In this document: positions 1-9,572 of the stretch, one piece after another
Position numbering within the stretch: the first letter of the stretch is position 1
Layout of the letters: the number at the start of each line of letters is the position of its first letter
Source: Vreelandella nigrificans
Lineage (GTDB): Bacteria; Pseudomonadota; Gammaproteobacteria; Pseudomonadales; Halomonadaceae
Assembly: GCF_002374315.1 (NCBI RefSeq)
Contig: NZ_NWUX01000007.1
Location: 62,001 to 126,000 of the forward strand
Reading direction: 5' to 3'
DNA length: 64,000 bases
Notes under the pieces: model-generated
The model's input: the letters and a program-made list of their open reading frames with translations, nothing else
Databases searched by the model: none
Told to the model about the DNA's origin: nothing
Made by a program: the position numbers and the translations under genes

Positions 1-1413
1 GTGTTATGGTTAGTTCTTGCCATGTTTATGGCACTGCCTTGGATGGTTCTTGTTATTGAAAAAGATCCTGACGCCCCCGCTTTCGGGATGTCCCTGCTAA
101 TTATTCTGAGCGCCACTCTTATTACTTGGTTGCTCACCCGTCGCGTATCGCTGGAGCTGAAGCCCTGGCAAATGTTTATATTGACGGCAGGCAGTTGGAC
201 CAGTATTAGCTGCTTTGCCAGTCTTCCGCTTATCTTGGGTGCACCACAACTCAGTGTCACTAATGCAGTGTTTGAGTCGGTCTCCGCTATCACTACCACC
301 GGTTCAACCATTTTATCGGGGATTGACGAGCTATCCGATGGCTTGAAGCTATGGCGAGGCTTAATGCAGTGGATGGGCGGTATCGGCATCATCGTAATGG
401 GCATCGCCATTCTGCCGTTTCTTAAAGTGGGCGGTATGCGGTTATTCCACACTGAATCTTCAGACTGGTCGGATAAAGTGATGCCCCGCACCGGCGGCAT
501 TGCGAAAGCGACGCTAAGTATTTATGTGGGGCTGACACTTGTGGCCATGCTGAGTTACTGGGCAGGTGGAATGCTGCCACTAGATGCCGTGGTTCACGGA
601 ATGACTTCACTGGCGACCGGTGGCTTTGCTAACTCTGACGCCTCGTTTGGTGCCTACGCTGAGCAGCCGTGGCTACTGTGGATGGGTAGCTTTTTTATGC
701 TGTGTGGCGCGCTACCGTTTGTTTTATATATTCGCTTTATTCGTACATCTCGTAGTGCGCTGTGGAAAGACCAGCAGGTACGTGGCCTGTTAAAGCTTCT
801 GCTAGCAGCCATTGTCATGCTGAGCGCATGGCGAGTGCTCCAGGGCGATGACTGGTTTGTTTCGCTAACTCATGTGACGTTTAATGTGATTTCGGTGGTC
901 ACCACCACTGGCTACGCTTCAGATGACTACACACTATGGGGTTCACTGCCAGTGGTTGCGTTTTTCTACCTTACCTTTGTAGGCGGGTGCAGTGGATCTA
1001 CCAGCGGAGGTATGAAGGTTTTCCGCTTTCAGATTGCCATGATGATGCTGCTCAACCAGCTTCGCTACCTCATCCACGCTAATGGTGTATTCACCTCTCG
1101 CTATAATCATCAGCCGGTTACCAGTGATATTTCCCGCAGCGTGGTGGCCTTTTCATTCTTCTTCTTTATTACGATTGCGGTGCTTGCCCTAGGCCTCTCA
1201 GCATTGGGGTTGGATTTAGTCACCGCCCTTTCCGGCGCAGCTACTGCGGTGGCGAATGTAGGCCCTGGCCTCGGTGATACCATTGGCCCGGCAGGCAACT
1301 TTGCAACGCTTCCCGATGCAGCTAAATGGCTACTGTGCATCGGTATGTTAATGGGTCGCCTGGAAATTTTAACGGTCGTGGTACTGCTCACACCAATGTT
1401 CTGGCGACGTTAA
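1..1413 (+). CDS. trkH: Trk potassium uptake protein TrkH (5' end cut by window)
   Basis: This is the K+-translocating membrane subunit of the Trk system, which works with the cytoplasmic TrkA ring. The four pore-loop filter segments typical of TrkH/KtrB are visible: TTTGS near residue 98, LATGG near 204, TTTGY near 301 and NVGPG near 419. Between them lie the paired transmembrane helices of the four M1-P-M2 repeats. The reading frame is open at base 1. The 470 visible residues are slightly fewer than the roughly 483 of E. coli TrkH, and the N-terminal helix looks short, so the true start probably lies just left of the window. The gene ends 16 bp before the 3' end of kdpE, and the two genes are convergent. 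trkA lies 8 kb away, beyond the kdp operon. The identification is secure; only the 5' end is uncertain. Confidence 0.95.
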   Translation: MLWLVLAMFMALPWMVLVIEKDPDAPAFGMSLLIILSATLITWLLTRRVSLELKPWQMFILTAGSWTSISCFASLPLILGAPQLSVTNAVFESVSAITTTGSTILSGIDELSDGLKLWRGLMQWMGGIGIIVMGIAILPFLKVGGMRLFHTESSDWSDKVMPRTGGIAKATLSIYVGLTLVAMLSYWAGGMLPLDAVVHGMTSLATGGFANSDASFGAYAEQPWLLWMGSFFMLCGALPFVLYIRFIRTSRSALWKDQQVRGLLKLLLAAIVMLSAWRVLQGDDWFVSLTHVTFNVISVVTTTGYASDDYTLWGSLPVVAFFYLTFVGGCSGSTSGGMKVFRFQIAMMMLLNQLRYLIHANGVFTSRYNHQPVTSDISRSVVAFSFFFFITIAVLALGLSALGLDLVTALSGAATAVANVGPGLGDTIGPAGNFATLPDAAKWLLCIGMLMGRLEILTVVVLLTPMFWRR

Positions 1414-1429
1414 TATGCTCTGCACAATA

Positions 1430-2170
1430 CTACGTTTCAGGGCGCAGTGTTTCAGGGCGCAGCGCTGTTTCTACTAGCAACCGATACCCGACCCCTGCTT
1501 CTGTTTGAAGCAGGGTTGGTGTTTGTGGGTCATCCCCCAGCTTCTGCCGTAGGCGACTAATCACGATACGCAAATAGTGCGTGTCGTCTACATGTGTTGG
1601 CCCCCATATCTCTTTTAGCAGCTGGGTTTGTGTGACGACACGCCCAGCGTAGCGACACAGACGAGCCAAGACAGCGAACTCTTTTCGGGTTAAATGGACA
1701 TCTTCTTGTTGCAGCGTCACCCGCCTTAGATCCAGATCAATCACTAGCCCCTGACTGACATAGTAGCTTGATGTTTGCTCTCCCCGTGCCTTCTGTGCCA
1801 AGCGCAATACCGCTCTTATACGCGCAAGTAACTCTTGAATACCAAAGGGCTTGGTCACGTAATCATTGGCACCGTTATCTAACGAAAAGACTTTTTCTTC
1901 CTCCCGGTCGCGCACAGATACAACAATGACCGGTACGGTGCTGTGCTCACGTATTCCCTGCAGTACTTCATGGCCCCCCATATCAGGCAAACCTAAATCG
2001 AGCAGCACGACGTCGGGGGCTTGGGTATATACCATTGCTAACGCCTGCTTGCCGTTCTCCGCCTCCAGGACGCCATAACCCTGGGAGGCTAGGCTGATAC
2101 GCAGAAAACGCCGAATCTGCTGCTCATCGTCAACAATCAAAATGCGACCGCTGCCTTCACTCTTCATCAC
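1430..2170 (-). CDS. kdpE: KdpE response regulator (OmpR family)
   Basis: This is the response regulator paired with KdpD; in the known family it activates kdpFABC transcription under K+ limitation or osmotic stress. The receiver domain (about residues 8-125) has the acidic pair at 14-15, the phospho-acceptor D58 in LLDLGLP and the conserved lysine near 107. A winged-helix OmpR/PhoB effector domain fills about residues 140-235. The start overlaps the 3' end of kdpD by 14 bp, so the two are translationally coupled. The last residues, LRPETLRPET, come from a short tandem duplication in the DNA just before the stop, a small strain-level oddity that should not affect the domains. It is the last gene of the kdp operon. 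Confidence 0.96.
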   Translation of the reverse strand: MMKSEGSGRILIVDDEQQIRRFLRISLASQGYGVLEAENGKQALAMVYTQAPDVVLLDLGLPDMGGHEVLQGIREHSTVPVIVVSVRDREEEKVFSLDNGANDYVTKPFGIQELLARIRAVLRLAQKARGEQTSSYYVSQGLVIDLDLRRVTLQQEDVHLTRKEFAVLARLCRYAGRVVTQTQLLKEIWGPTHVDDTHYLRIVISRLRQKLGDDPQTPTLLQTEAGVGYRLLVETALRPETLRPET

Positions 2171-4841
2171 CCCTCCTGATATCTGTACCTAATAATGGCA
2201 GCGTTATAATAATCGCGGTGCCTCGCCCACTTTCGCCCGGCTCAGCCATAATCGTGCCGCCGTGGGCACCAATCATGCCACGGCATATGGCTAAACCAAG
2301 GCCACTGCCGTGGGCACTTCTGTCGCCGTCTCCACCGCTATAAAACATATCGAATACCTGTTCACGCAGTTCAGGAGAAATACCCGGGCCTTGATCTTCA
2401 ACAGTAATCACCAGCGTTGCGGGGTCGCCTTCGTTAAGATGCGCTTTGATGCTCAATTCGCCCCCTGGTGGCGAGAAACGTTGAGCATTATCCAAGACAT
2501 TAACCAGCGCTTGTTCTACCAGCGCAGGGTGAACATAAAGTAGCGGTAACGAAGGAGGCCAAGATTTACGCACGATAACATGCTTGAGGGACTGTCCTAA
2601 GCGCTTGAGCGCTGAGTTAATGACGTCGTCAAACGCTACCCAGTCTCGCTCAATTTTTAACGTGCCGTGCCCTAGCCGGGTCATATCCAACAAATTTTGT
2701 ATGTACCGATTGAGGCGCTCACTCTCGGACAAGATGCCATCGAGCAGCTCACGTTGGTCGCTATCGCTTAGCTGCGGTTTGAGTTCGATCAACGAGCTGG
2801 CCGAGCCAATAATAGAAGAGAGTGGCGTACGCAGATCATGGGACACCGACGAGAGTAATGCGGAGCGCAGACGTTCGTTTTCTTCGGAGACACGAGTTGT
2901 GTTCAGCTCTGCCACTAGCCGAGTGCGCTCTAGCGCCATACTAAGCTGACGCACCAACGTATCCATTAACGACTCTTGCTCGTGATTGAGTGCTTTTGGG
3001 CTTTCCGATAGCTTAAGCGCCAGCATCCCTACTTTTTCTCCCTGCACTGCCAGTGGTATTAAACGCCAAGCCTGTTGGCTCAGGGTGCCGGTGCCTTGGC
3101 CACTGGGTTTTTGATGCTGCCAGCTCCACACCGCGGCTTGCTTAGCCGCCATGTTCAATCGTTCCGAATCCGGCAGCGCGTGAACAACACGCACTTCATT
3201 CGCGCTTTCGGCAGTTTCAATAAATAGCGTGGGTACCGCGAAACACTGCACCAATGTATCAACGCCAATTTTTGCTGCACTGGCACTGTCTGTCGCGGTC
3301 GATAGCTGTTCGGCATAACGCAATAAAAGCTGGGTCTGGTCGCGGCTAGCACGCAGTGCAATCAAACGCCGACGCCCCCTACCCGCAAGCTGCCCGACCA
3401 CCACGGCCACGAGCAAGAAGAACACTGCGGTCAGCAGTTGCCCACGCTCCACCATGGCAAAGGTTAGACGCGGCTCGGTAAAGAAGAAGTTAAATGCTAA
3501 AAAGCTTGCAATGGCACTGAACATCGCCATGGTAGTGCCCGCCCATACGGCACTAAACAGTACAGCCACTAGAAACACTAATGATAGGTTGGCCAGTTCA
3601 AGCCAGGGTTCCAGCATGAGGGCTACCCCCAGGGACGCCGATACCGCCAAGCTCGTGCCCAGTAATTGGGGAGGCTGCAGTTTCCAGCCACGCCGCCATT
3701 TATCGGTGCGCTTTTTCACGGCTCCTTTAGCCACCACAACGATATCAAATGCCTCGGCATGGGCCATTAAACGATGGGCCAGTGGCCGCGACCAACGCCA
3801 CCAACGACGCTTTGCTTCGCGACCCACCACAATGGTGGTCACATTAATTGAGCGTGCGTAGTTGAGGACTTCGCTTAGCTGGCTGTGCCCTTGTAAACGT
3901 ACTGAATCGCCACCCAGCCGCGTGACCAAGCTGAATACTTGTTCAACGACTAGCTGCTGCTCCGGGGAGACAATTCCTTTATCGACGTAGACTGCTCGCC
4001 ATGCCGCCAAACGCCGCTCTGCCATTCGATGAGCCGCGCGAACCAGCGATACGTCGTCTTCACTTCCATTAATGACCACCAACAGGTGCGGCCTTACCGG
4101 CCAGGGGCCTGCCCTGCCACCAGCGCCCATTGCCACCTTTACATCAGTATCCACTCGCTCGGCCATGGTTTGAATCGCCAGCTCACGCAGCGCGTTGAGA
4201 TTGGATTCATTAAAGTAGCCTTCCATGGCAGCACGGGCTTGCTCGGGAATATAGACTTTTCCACGCCTTAAGCGCTCAAGGAGTTCGTCTGGTGTTAAAT
4301 CAACCAGCGACACATCTCGGGCGTGCTCTAACAGCGCATCGGGGACCGTTTCGCGCATGCGAATCCCGGTAATCCGAGCGACATCATCATTCAGGCTTTC
4401 GAGATGCTGGACGTTAACCGTTGTCCACACGTCGATCCCTGCATCCAGTAGTTCTTCAATATCCTGGTAACGACGAGCATGCCGACTGCCGGGAATGTTA
4501 CGGTGGGCCAGTTCATCTACCAGCAAAATACTAGGACGCCGCGCCAGGGCCGCATCAATATCAAATTCATAGAATGTTTGGCCATGGTGCTGTAAAGGCG
4601 CTAATGGAAGCCGCGCCAACCCATCACACAAGGCTTCGGTATCGGCACGTCCGTGTGACTCCACCACGCCAATCACAATATCCTCACCTTCCTCTGCCCG
4701 TTCACGGGCGGTGCGAAGCATGGTGTAGGTTTTACCGACACCGGGCGCGGCTCCCAGAAATACACGCAAACAGCCGCGCGCCTCTCGGCGCGCGGCTTTT
4801 AGCAATGTATTGGGATCGGGTCGCTGATCCGCTGAATACAT
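2157..4841 (-). CDS. kdpD: KdpD osmosensitive K+ sensor histidine kinase
   Basis: This is a membrane sensor kinase for K+ limitation and turgor. The domain order is standard for KdpD: an N-terminal KdpD domain with Walker A GAAPGVGKT at residues 30-38, a universal-stress-like domain (about 250-370), four closely spaced transmembrane helices (about 400-490), a GAF-like region, the HisKA box SHDLRTPLSS with H near 668, and an HATPase domain with the N box near 785 and GSGLGLAI. The length of 894 aa matches the E. coli protein. It sits 4 bp after kdpC and overlaps kdpE, so kdpFABC, kdpD and kdpE form one transcription unit. Confidence 0.97.
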   Translation of the reverse strand: MYSADQRPDPNTLLKAARREARGCLRVFLGAAPGVGKTYTMLRTARERAEEGEDIVIGVVESHGRADTEALCDGLARLPLAPLQHHGQTFYEFDIDAALARRPSILLVDELAHRNIPGSRHARRYQDIEELLDAGIDVWTTVNVQHLESLNDDVARITGIRMRETVPDALLEHARDVSLVDLTPDELLERLRRGKVYIPEQARAAMEGYFNESNLNALRELAIQTMAERVDTDVKVAMGAGGRAGPWPVRPHLLVVINGSEDDVSLVRAAHRMAERRLAAWRAVYVDKGIVSPEQQLVVEQVFSLVTRLGGDSVRLQGHSQLSEVLNYARSINVTTIVVGREAKRRWWRWSRPLAHRLMAHAEAFDIVVVAKGAVKKRTDKWRRGWKLQPPQLLGTSLAVSASLGVALMLEPWLELANLSLVFLVAVLFSAVWAGTTMAMFSAIASFLAFNFFFTEPRLTFAMVERGQLLTAVFFLLVAVVVGQLAGRGRRRLIALRASRDQTQLLLRYAEQLSTATDSASAAKIGVDTLVQCFAVPTLFIETAESANEVRVVHALPDSERLNMAAKQAAVWSWQHQKPSGQGTGTLSQQAWRLIPLAVQGEKVGMLALKLSESPKALNHEQESLMDTLVRQLSMALERTRLVAELNTTRVSEENERLRSALLSSVSHDLRTPLSSIIGSASSLIELKPQLSDSDQRELLDGILSESERLNRYIQNLLDMTRLGHGTLKIERDWVAFDDVINSALKRLGQSLKHVIVRKSWPPSLPLLYVHPALVEQALVNVLDNAQRFSPPGGELSIKAHLNEGDPATLVITVEDQGPGISPELREQVFDMFYSGGDGDRSAHGSGLGLAICRGMIGAHGGTIMAEPGESGRGTAIIITLPLLGTDIRRGDEE

Positions 4842-4845
4842 TGGT

Positions 4846-5526
4846 TTACTCCATGGTGTCTGAAACCGTCGGGGTAACGGACGCTGGGGTTAAGGCTACG
4901 GTGCTTGATGATACTGGAAAGCGATCATCCAGACTGACATTCAACCGCAACACATTCACCACCGGCGCCCCCAGCCAGCCTGTGTTTTCAAGTGCTTGGT
5001 CAATTAGCTCCACCACACTAGCTTCGTCGATTCCGCGCGCTTGCGCTACTCTCGCAACCTGTAGCTCAGCCGCTTCAGGCGAGATATGTGGGTCGATACC
5101 TGATCCAGACGCGGTTATCAGATCTACCGGGATTTGATCAACACTCACGTTTTCACGTTGAGCAATGGCATTTGCATCTGCCTGGGCACGCTCGCGCAGC
5201 GATACATTACTCGGTGCCAGGTTAGAGCCCGAGACGTCACCTGCATCATTGCCCGCCGCTGACGGGCGACCAATAAAGTACTCATCGCTGACAAACGTTT
5301 GGGACACTAAGCTTGACCCGACCACCCGACCTGAGACGTCTCGAACTAAACTACCTTGGGCTTGCTCGGGGAATAACCAGCCACCCAGTGTTGTGGTAAC
5401 CAGCGGGTAAATCAGCCCCAAAAGAACTGCCATTACCACCATAAAGCGAAGTGCATTACCCCAGGAAGCCTTTGCCTGCAGCACATCGTCATTCGCAGCG
5501 ATCTGGCGTTTCATATCTACATTCAT
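4846..5526 (-). CDS. kdpC: KdpC subunit of K+-transporting P-type ATPase
   Basis: KdpC is the single-span subunit of the KdpFABC complex in the inner membrane. It has one transmembrane helix (about residues 26-50), the conserved QTFVSDEYFIGRPSA segment and a soluble periplasmic-side domain. I place the start at the ATG at 5526 rather than the upstream in-frame codon at 5553. It follows AGGAG with 8 bp spacing, and the longer form would overlap kdpB. The region before it, ctaggagaaacg, is identical to that before kdpB, and the kdpB stop codon TAG lies inside this ribosome-binding site. The C-terminal tail (about 25 residues rich in S, T, V and P) is longer than in E. coli KdpC. Confidence 0.94.
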   Translation of the reverse strand: MNVDMKRQIAANDDVLQAKASWGNALRFMVVMAVLLGLIYPLVTTTLGGWLFPEQAQGSLVRDVSGRVVGSSLVSQTFVSDEYFIGRPSAAGNDAGDVSGSNLAPSNVSLRERAQADANAIAQRENVSVDQIPVDLITASGSGIDPHISPEAAELQVARVAQARGIDEASVVELIDQALENTGWLGAPVVNVLRLNVSLDDRFPVSSSTVALTPASVTPTVSDTME

Positions 5527-5536
5527 GACGTTTCTC

Positions 5537-7573
5537 CTAGATAAATAACGCAATCAGCATGTCGAGAAGCTTGATGGCAGGGAATGGCAGCAGCAGCCCA
5601 CCCAGGCCGTAAATCAGCAGATTTCGACGCAACAACTCCGTCGCCGACGCCGCCTTTACAGACACACCGCGTAAGGCAAAGGGAATCAGTGCAGGAATGA
5701 TTAACGCGTTGAATAGCACCGCTGCTAGCACCGCTGTAGTCGGCGAATGCAGATTCATGACGTCGAGCACACCAAGCGCAGGGAAACTGGCGGCAAATAG
5801 CGCTGGCAAAATAACGAAGTATTTAGCCACATCATTAGCCAGCGAGAACGTCGTCAGCGCGCCACGGGTAACCAGCAACTGTTTGCCAATTTCCACCGCA
5901 CTAATCAGCTTGCCGGGGTCAGAGTCCAGATCCACCATATTGGCCGCTTCACGGGCTGCCTGAGTACCTGAATTCATTGCTAACCCCAGGTCAGCCTGAG
6001 CGAGAGCAGGCGCATCGTTAGTGCCGTCCCCCACCATGGCAACCAAACGGCCACTGGCCTGCTCTTCGCGAATCAACGCTAGCTTGCGCTCTGGAGTGGC
6101 TTCGGCAATGTAGTCATCCACCCCCGCCGTAGCGGCAATAGCCGAAGCAGTAATCGGGTTGTCACCCGTGATCATTACGGTTTTGATACCCATGGCACGC
6201 AGTTCAGCAAACTTCTCCGCGATACCGCTTTTAATCACATCAGACAGCGCCACCACGCCCAAAATCTGCTTACCTTCTGCTACCGCAATGGGGGTTGCAC
6301 CATCCCGAGAAATACGCGCAATGACCTGCTCATAATCGCTGGGTAGATCGCCGCCTTGGGCCTTTACCCATTCAGCAATGGCATTAGGAGCCCCCTTGCG
6401 CAGCTTTTTACCATTGGTCAGATCAACGCCTGACAGGCGTGTTTCCGCACTGAATGCTTCAAAAGTTGCGCCATCAGCTTCTTCACTAAGCTGGACATCG
6501 ACGCCCTGCTCAGTGGCCAGCGCCACAATGGAACGGCCTTCTGGCGTGGGGTCGTCGAGTGAGGCCAAAAATGCCACGTCACGAACTCGCTGACGCGGGA
6601 CCTGTTGGCAGGGAGCAAACTCCGTTGCACGACGATCGCCAAGCGTTATCGTGCCGGTTTTATCCAGTAGTAAGGTGTCGATGCTACCAGCAATCTCGAC
6701 GGCTTTACCGGATTTAGCCACCAGGTTAGCCCGCATAGCGCGCTCCATACCCGCAATACCAATAGCGGGTAAGAGGCCACCTATGGTGGTGGGAATCAAA
6801 CACACCAGTAACGCCACAAGCATGACCGTGGAGGTTTCAACGCCTACGAAAGCCGCCATGGGCACCAACGTGACGACCACGATCAAAAACACCAGCGTTA
6901 GCATGGCCAAGAGTACCGATAGCGCCAGCTCGGAAGGTGTCTTCTGTCGGTTAGCACCTTCCACCAGGGCAATCATGCGATCTAACAACGATTCGCCAGG
7001 GTTAGCACTAACTTCAATAATCAGATGATCCGACAACACTTTGGTCCCGGCACTGACACCACTGTTATCGGTGCCCGCTTCACGCAGTACGGGCGCAGAC
7101 TCACCGGTAACAGCCGACTCATTGATCGAGGCAGCACCTTTAATGATATCGCCATCGGCAGGAATCAGCTCTCCCGCAACAACCTTCACACGATCGCCTT
7201 TGCGTAGGGAGTCAGCCGTAACATTGCTGGTCGTACCATCAGCATTCAGCTTAGCTGCCTTCAGTTCTCCCTTGGTTTTACGCAGCGCCCCGGCATGGGC
7301 TTTACCACGTGACTCTGCCAGCGACTCGGCACCGGTGGCAAATAGTACGGTGGCCAGCAACAACAACGCTATGGCCAACGCAAAGCCGCCGTTTTCTCCC
7401 TGGGCAAAGGCAATGGGCGTCAGCCCAAAGCACACTACGGTACCAATGGCGACCACCGCCATCACGGGGTTGCGCGCTAGTTGATGAGGCGCAAGTCCTT
7501 TTACAGCCCCGGCGACGACCTGGCTAATGGGTAGCGAACGACGCGGCTGTTTAGCAAGCTCAGTATGTGACAT
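5537..7573 (-). CDS. kdpB: KdpB ATP-hydrolysing subunit of K+-transporting ATPase
   Basis: This is the catalytic P-type ATPase subunit that drives high-affinity K+ uptake with KdpA. The actuator motif TGES is at residues 156-159, the phosphorylation motif DKTGT has its aspartate at D304, the MITGDNP and GDGTNDAPALAQAD motifs follow in the P domain, and seven hydrophobic segments flank them. The length of 678 aa is normal for the family. Translation probably starts at the ATG at 7573, preceded by TAGGAG. The TAG there is also the kdpA stop codon, which suggests tight coupling of subunit synthesis. Confidence 0.98.
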   Translation of the reverse strand: MSHTELAKQPRRSLPISQVVAGAVKGLAPHQLARNPVMAVVAIGTVVCFGLTPIAFAQGENGGFALAIALLLLATVLFATGAESLAESRGKAHAGALRKTKGELKAAKLNADGTTSNVTADSLRKGDRVKVVAGELIPADGDIIKGAASINESAVTGESAPVLREAGTDNSGVSAGTKVLSDHLIIEVSANPGESLLDRMIALVEGANRQKTPSELALSVLLAMLTLVFLIVVVTLVPMAAFVGVETSTVMLVALLVCLIPTTIGGLLPAIGIAGMERAMRANLVAKSGKAVEIAGSIDTLLLDKTGTITLGDRRATEFAPCQQVPRQRVRDVAFLASLDDPTPEGRSIVALATEQGVDVQLSEEADGATFEAFSAETRLSGVDLTNGKKLRKGAPNAIAEWVKAQGGDLPSDYEQVIARISRDGATPIAVAEGKQILGVVALSDVIKSGIAEKFAELRAMGIKTVMITGDNPITASAIAATAGVDDYIAEATPERKLALIREEQASGRLVAMVGDGTNDAPALAQADLGLAMNSGTQAAREAANMVDLDSDPGKLISAVEIGKQLLVTRGALTTFSLANDVAKYFVILPALFAASFPALGVLDVMNLHSPTTAVLAAVLFNALIIPALIPFALRGVSVKAASATELLRRNLLIYGLGGLLLPFPAIKLLDMLIALFI

Positions 7574-7583
7574 CTCGTTTCTC

Positions 7584-9275
7584 CTAGAAGCCTTGCGTCA
7601 CGGCTTCAGCAATCGGGCCAAGCACTAACGCTGGCAAGAAGCCAAGCAGGTTAACAATCACAATCACACCGGCGGTCAATCCCATAAATGCGGGGCTATC
7701 CATCGGCAGAGTGCCGCGTCCCGCGGGTGCAGTGCGCTTCGCTGCCAGCCATCCGGCCACCGCTAATGGCACCAACATGGGCAGGAATCGACCGACCATC
7801 AGTGCAATAACACAGGCGAGGTTCCACCACGTCGTATCATCGCCAAGCCCTTCAAAACCAGAGCCGTTATTGGCAAATGCAGAGGTGTATTCATAAAGCA
7901 CTTGGGATAGGCCGTGGAAACCAGGGTTTGAGGTTCCAGCAGCGCCAGGAATCGCCACGGTAAGCGCGGAGAGACCAAGAATAACTAACGGCTGCGCCAG
8001 AATCGCTAGAGAGATCCAGCGCATTTCACGGGTTTCTAGCGGCTTACCAAACAGCTCTGGCGCTCTACCGACCATCAATGAGCCAACAAAAGCCGCCAAC
8101 ATCAGATAGAGAAAGAAACCAATAAGCCCAACGCCCACGCCGCCAAAGGTGACGTTCACAAACATATCCATCAACACCATCATACCGCCCATGGGGTTGA
8201 AGCTATCGTGCATGGCGTTAACGGAGCCGTTCGATGTTTGTGTCGTCCAGCTGCCCCATAGAGCAGAAAGATCAGTACCAAATCGCAGCTCTTTGCCTTC
8301 CAGATTAGCGCCAGGTTGAGAAAGCTCAGCAAGAGCAGCATTCGGCATACGTTCCGAGGAAACCACAACAGAAGTGGAAATCAGCGAGAACGTTAGCATC
8401 ACAGCACCAATGCCCATCATTAACCGGCGTCGGCCACTAATCAGCGCGATGGCAATCAGTAAGGCAAAGGGAATGATTGTCAGCGAGGCAGTTTCAATCA
8501 CATTGGCCAACGGCGTTGGGTTCTCAAGCGGAACGCTAGAGTTTGGCCCATACCAGCCCCCCCCATTGGTACCCAGCTGCTTGATCGCGACCATGGATGC
8601 AACTGGCCCCAAAGGGATTGACTGCACTTCTTCCACTTGCGAATCCAGCATTTCAATTTGGTGCGCCGCCTGATAGCTAGAGGGCACTCCTTGCGAGGTC
8701 AGTAATAGCGCCACCACCGCTGCCAGCGGTAACATAACGCGCACTACCGTGCGGGTCAGATCATGATAGTAATTGCCAACCCCTGTTAACGTTCCCACAG
8801 GCCGGGCCACTAGTAAGGTGCGCGCTATTGCGACAAGTACAGCGAGCCCCGTAGCGGGAGTTAAAAACTGCAGCGTTACAATGGCAAAGGTTTGGCTGAG
8901 GTGGGAAAGCTGCGCTTGGCCTGAGTAGTGCTGCTGGTTGGTATTGGTGGCAAACGACACCGCCGTATGGAGCGCTGTATCCCACTTCATGCCGGGTATG
9001 CCGTCAGGATTCAGGGGCAGTAAGCCCTGACACATAAACACCAACCATGCCAGCAGTATCAAGCCTACATGCAATTTCAGAATGGCGAGCGCATAGACTT
9101 GCCACGTCATTACGCTTTGACTATTAACGCCTGCTAACCGGTAGATAGGCGTTTCTATCACTCTGAATAGCGTGTCGATTCGGCTGGGCTGAGTACTTAG
9201 CGCGCGGGCGATGTATATCCCCAATGGCACACCAAGTAATGCCACGATGGCATAAATGGCGATCATGTCGTGCAT
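7584..9275 (-). CDS. kdpA: KdpA K+-binding and translocating subunit
   Basis: KdpA is the channel-like subunit of KdpFABC, structurally related to TrkH, with four pore-like repeats. The sequence shows ten hydrophobic spans and the conserved pieces SFATNTNQQHYSGQ, KQLGTNGGGWYGPNSS and EYTSAFANNGSGFEGL, the selectivity-filter regions of the family. The 563 aa length matches E. coli KdpA (557). It lies immediately downstream of the tiny kdpF gene, whose TAG stop forms part of the TAGGAG ribosome-binding site of kdpA. Confidence 0.98.
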   Translation of the reverse strand: MHDMIAIYAIVALLGVPLGIYIARALSTQPSRIDTLFRVIETPIYRLAGVNSQSVMTWQVYALAILKLHVGLILLAWLVFMCQGLLPLNPDGIPGMKWDTALHTAVSFATNTNQQHYSGQAQLSHLSQTFAIVTLQFLTPATGLAVLVAIARTLLVARPVGTLTGVGNYYHDLTRTVVRVMLPLAAVVALLLTSQGVPSSYQAAHQIEMLDSQVEEVQSIPLGPVASMVAIKQLGTNGGGWYGPNSSVPLENPTPLANVIETASLTIIPFALLIAIALISGRRRLMMGIGAVMLTFSLISTSVVVSSERMPNAALAELSQPGANLEGKELRFGTDLSALWGSWTTQTSNGSVNAMHDSFNPMGGMMVLMDMFVNVTFGGVGVGLIGFFLYLMLAAFVGSLMVGRAPELFGKPLETREMRWISLAILAQPLVILGLSALTVAIPGAAGTSNPGFHGLSQVLYEYTSAFANNGSGFEGLGDDTTWWNLACVIALMVGRFLPMLVPLAVAGWLAAKRTAPAGRGTLPMDSPAFMGLTAGVIVIVNLLGFLPALVLGPIAEAVTQGF

Positions 9276-9284
9276 GGCAATCTC

Positions 9285-9365
9285 CTAAAAACGCTCGGGG
9301 CAAACTAGCGCGTAAAACAAGTACGCTGCTGTGCCGGTCGCGATTATCAACAATACAAAATTCAT
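9285..9365 (-). CDS. kdpF: KdpF small membrane subunit (26 aa)
   Basis: This short gene is read directly from the minus strand between kdpA and the kdp promoter region. The product is MNFVLLIIATGTAAYLFYALVCPERF, one hydrophobic helix followed by PERF, the usual C-terminal signature of KdpF ('L..PE.F'). KdpF stabilises the KdpABC complex in the membrane. The ATG at 9365 follows AAGGAGG with about 7 bp spacing, and the stop overlaps the kdpA ribosome-binding site. It is the first gene of the operon. Confidence is high because of position and sequence, although it is too short for ordinary gene callers. Confidence 0.93.
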   Translation of the reverse strand: MNFVLLIIATGTAAYLFYALVCPERF

Positions 9366-9572
9366 CGAAGTGCCTCCTTGGATTGGCACCCAGAGCTTAG
9401 AGATTGCCTGCGTAAAAAATCGATGACGTTTAAGGCGTTAGCCGTCAAAAAGGCGTAAAAAAATGGGTTTTTCGCTTATTAAGGGGGCTTCCTAGCGCTG
9501 TAGCTCTCGACAGCTTCCCTATAGATAGGTGACTATCTTCAGAGACATGCCTCCAGAGTGCCCCAACCACCG
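9366..9572. promoter_or_regulatory. Divergent kdp / trkA control region
   Basis: This 207 bp spacer lies between kdpF (minus) and trkA (plus) and must hold both promoters. Two copies of GCGTAAAAAA lie about 43 bp apart (near 9410 and 9454). They are A-rich and could be KdpE contacts, but this is only inference. A small inverted repeat AGATAG/CTATCT (9523-9538) lies just upstream of trkA. No clean sigma-70 hexamers were assigned. Confidence 0.4.

Noticed and set aside
1110-1391. Minus-strand frame inside trkH
   Set aside because: It is a shadow of the trkH coding sequence; the plus-strand frame carries all pore motifs.
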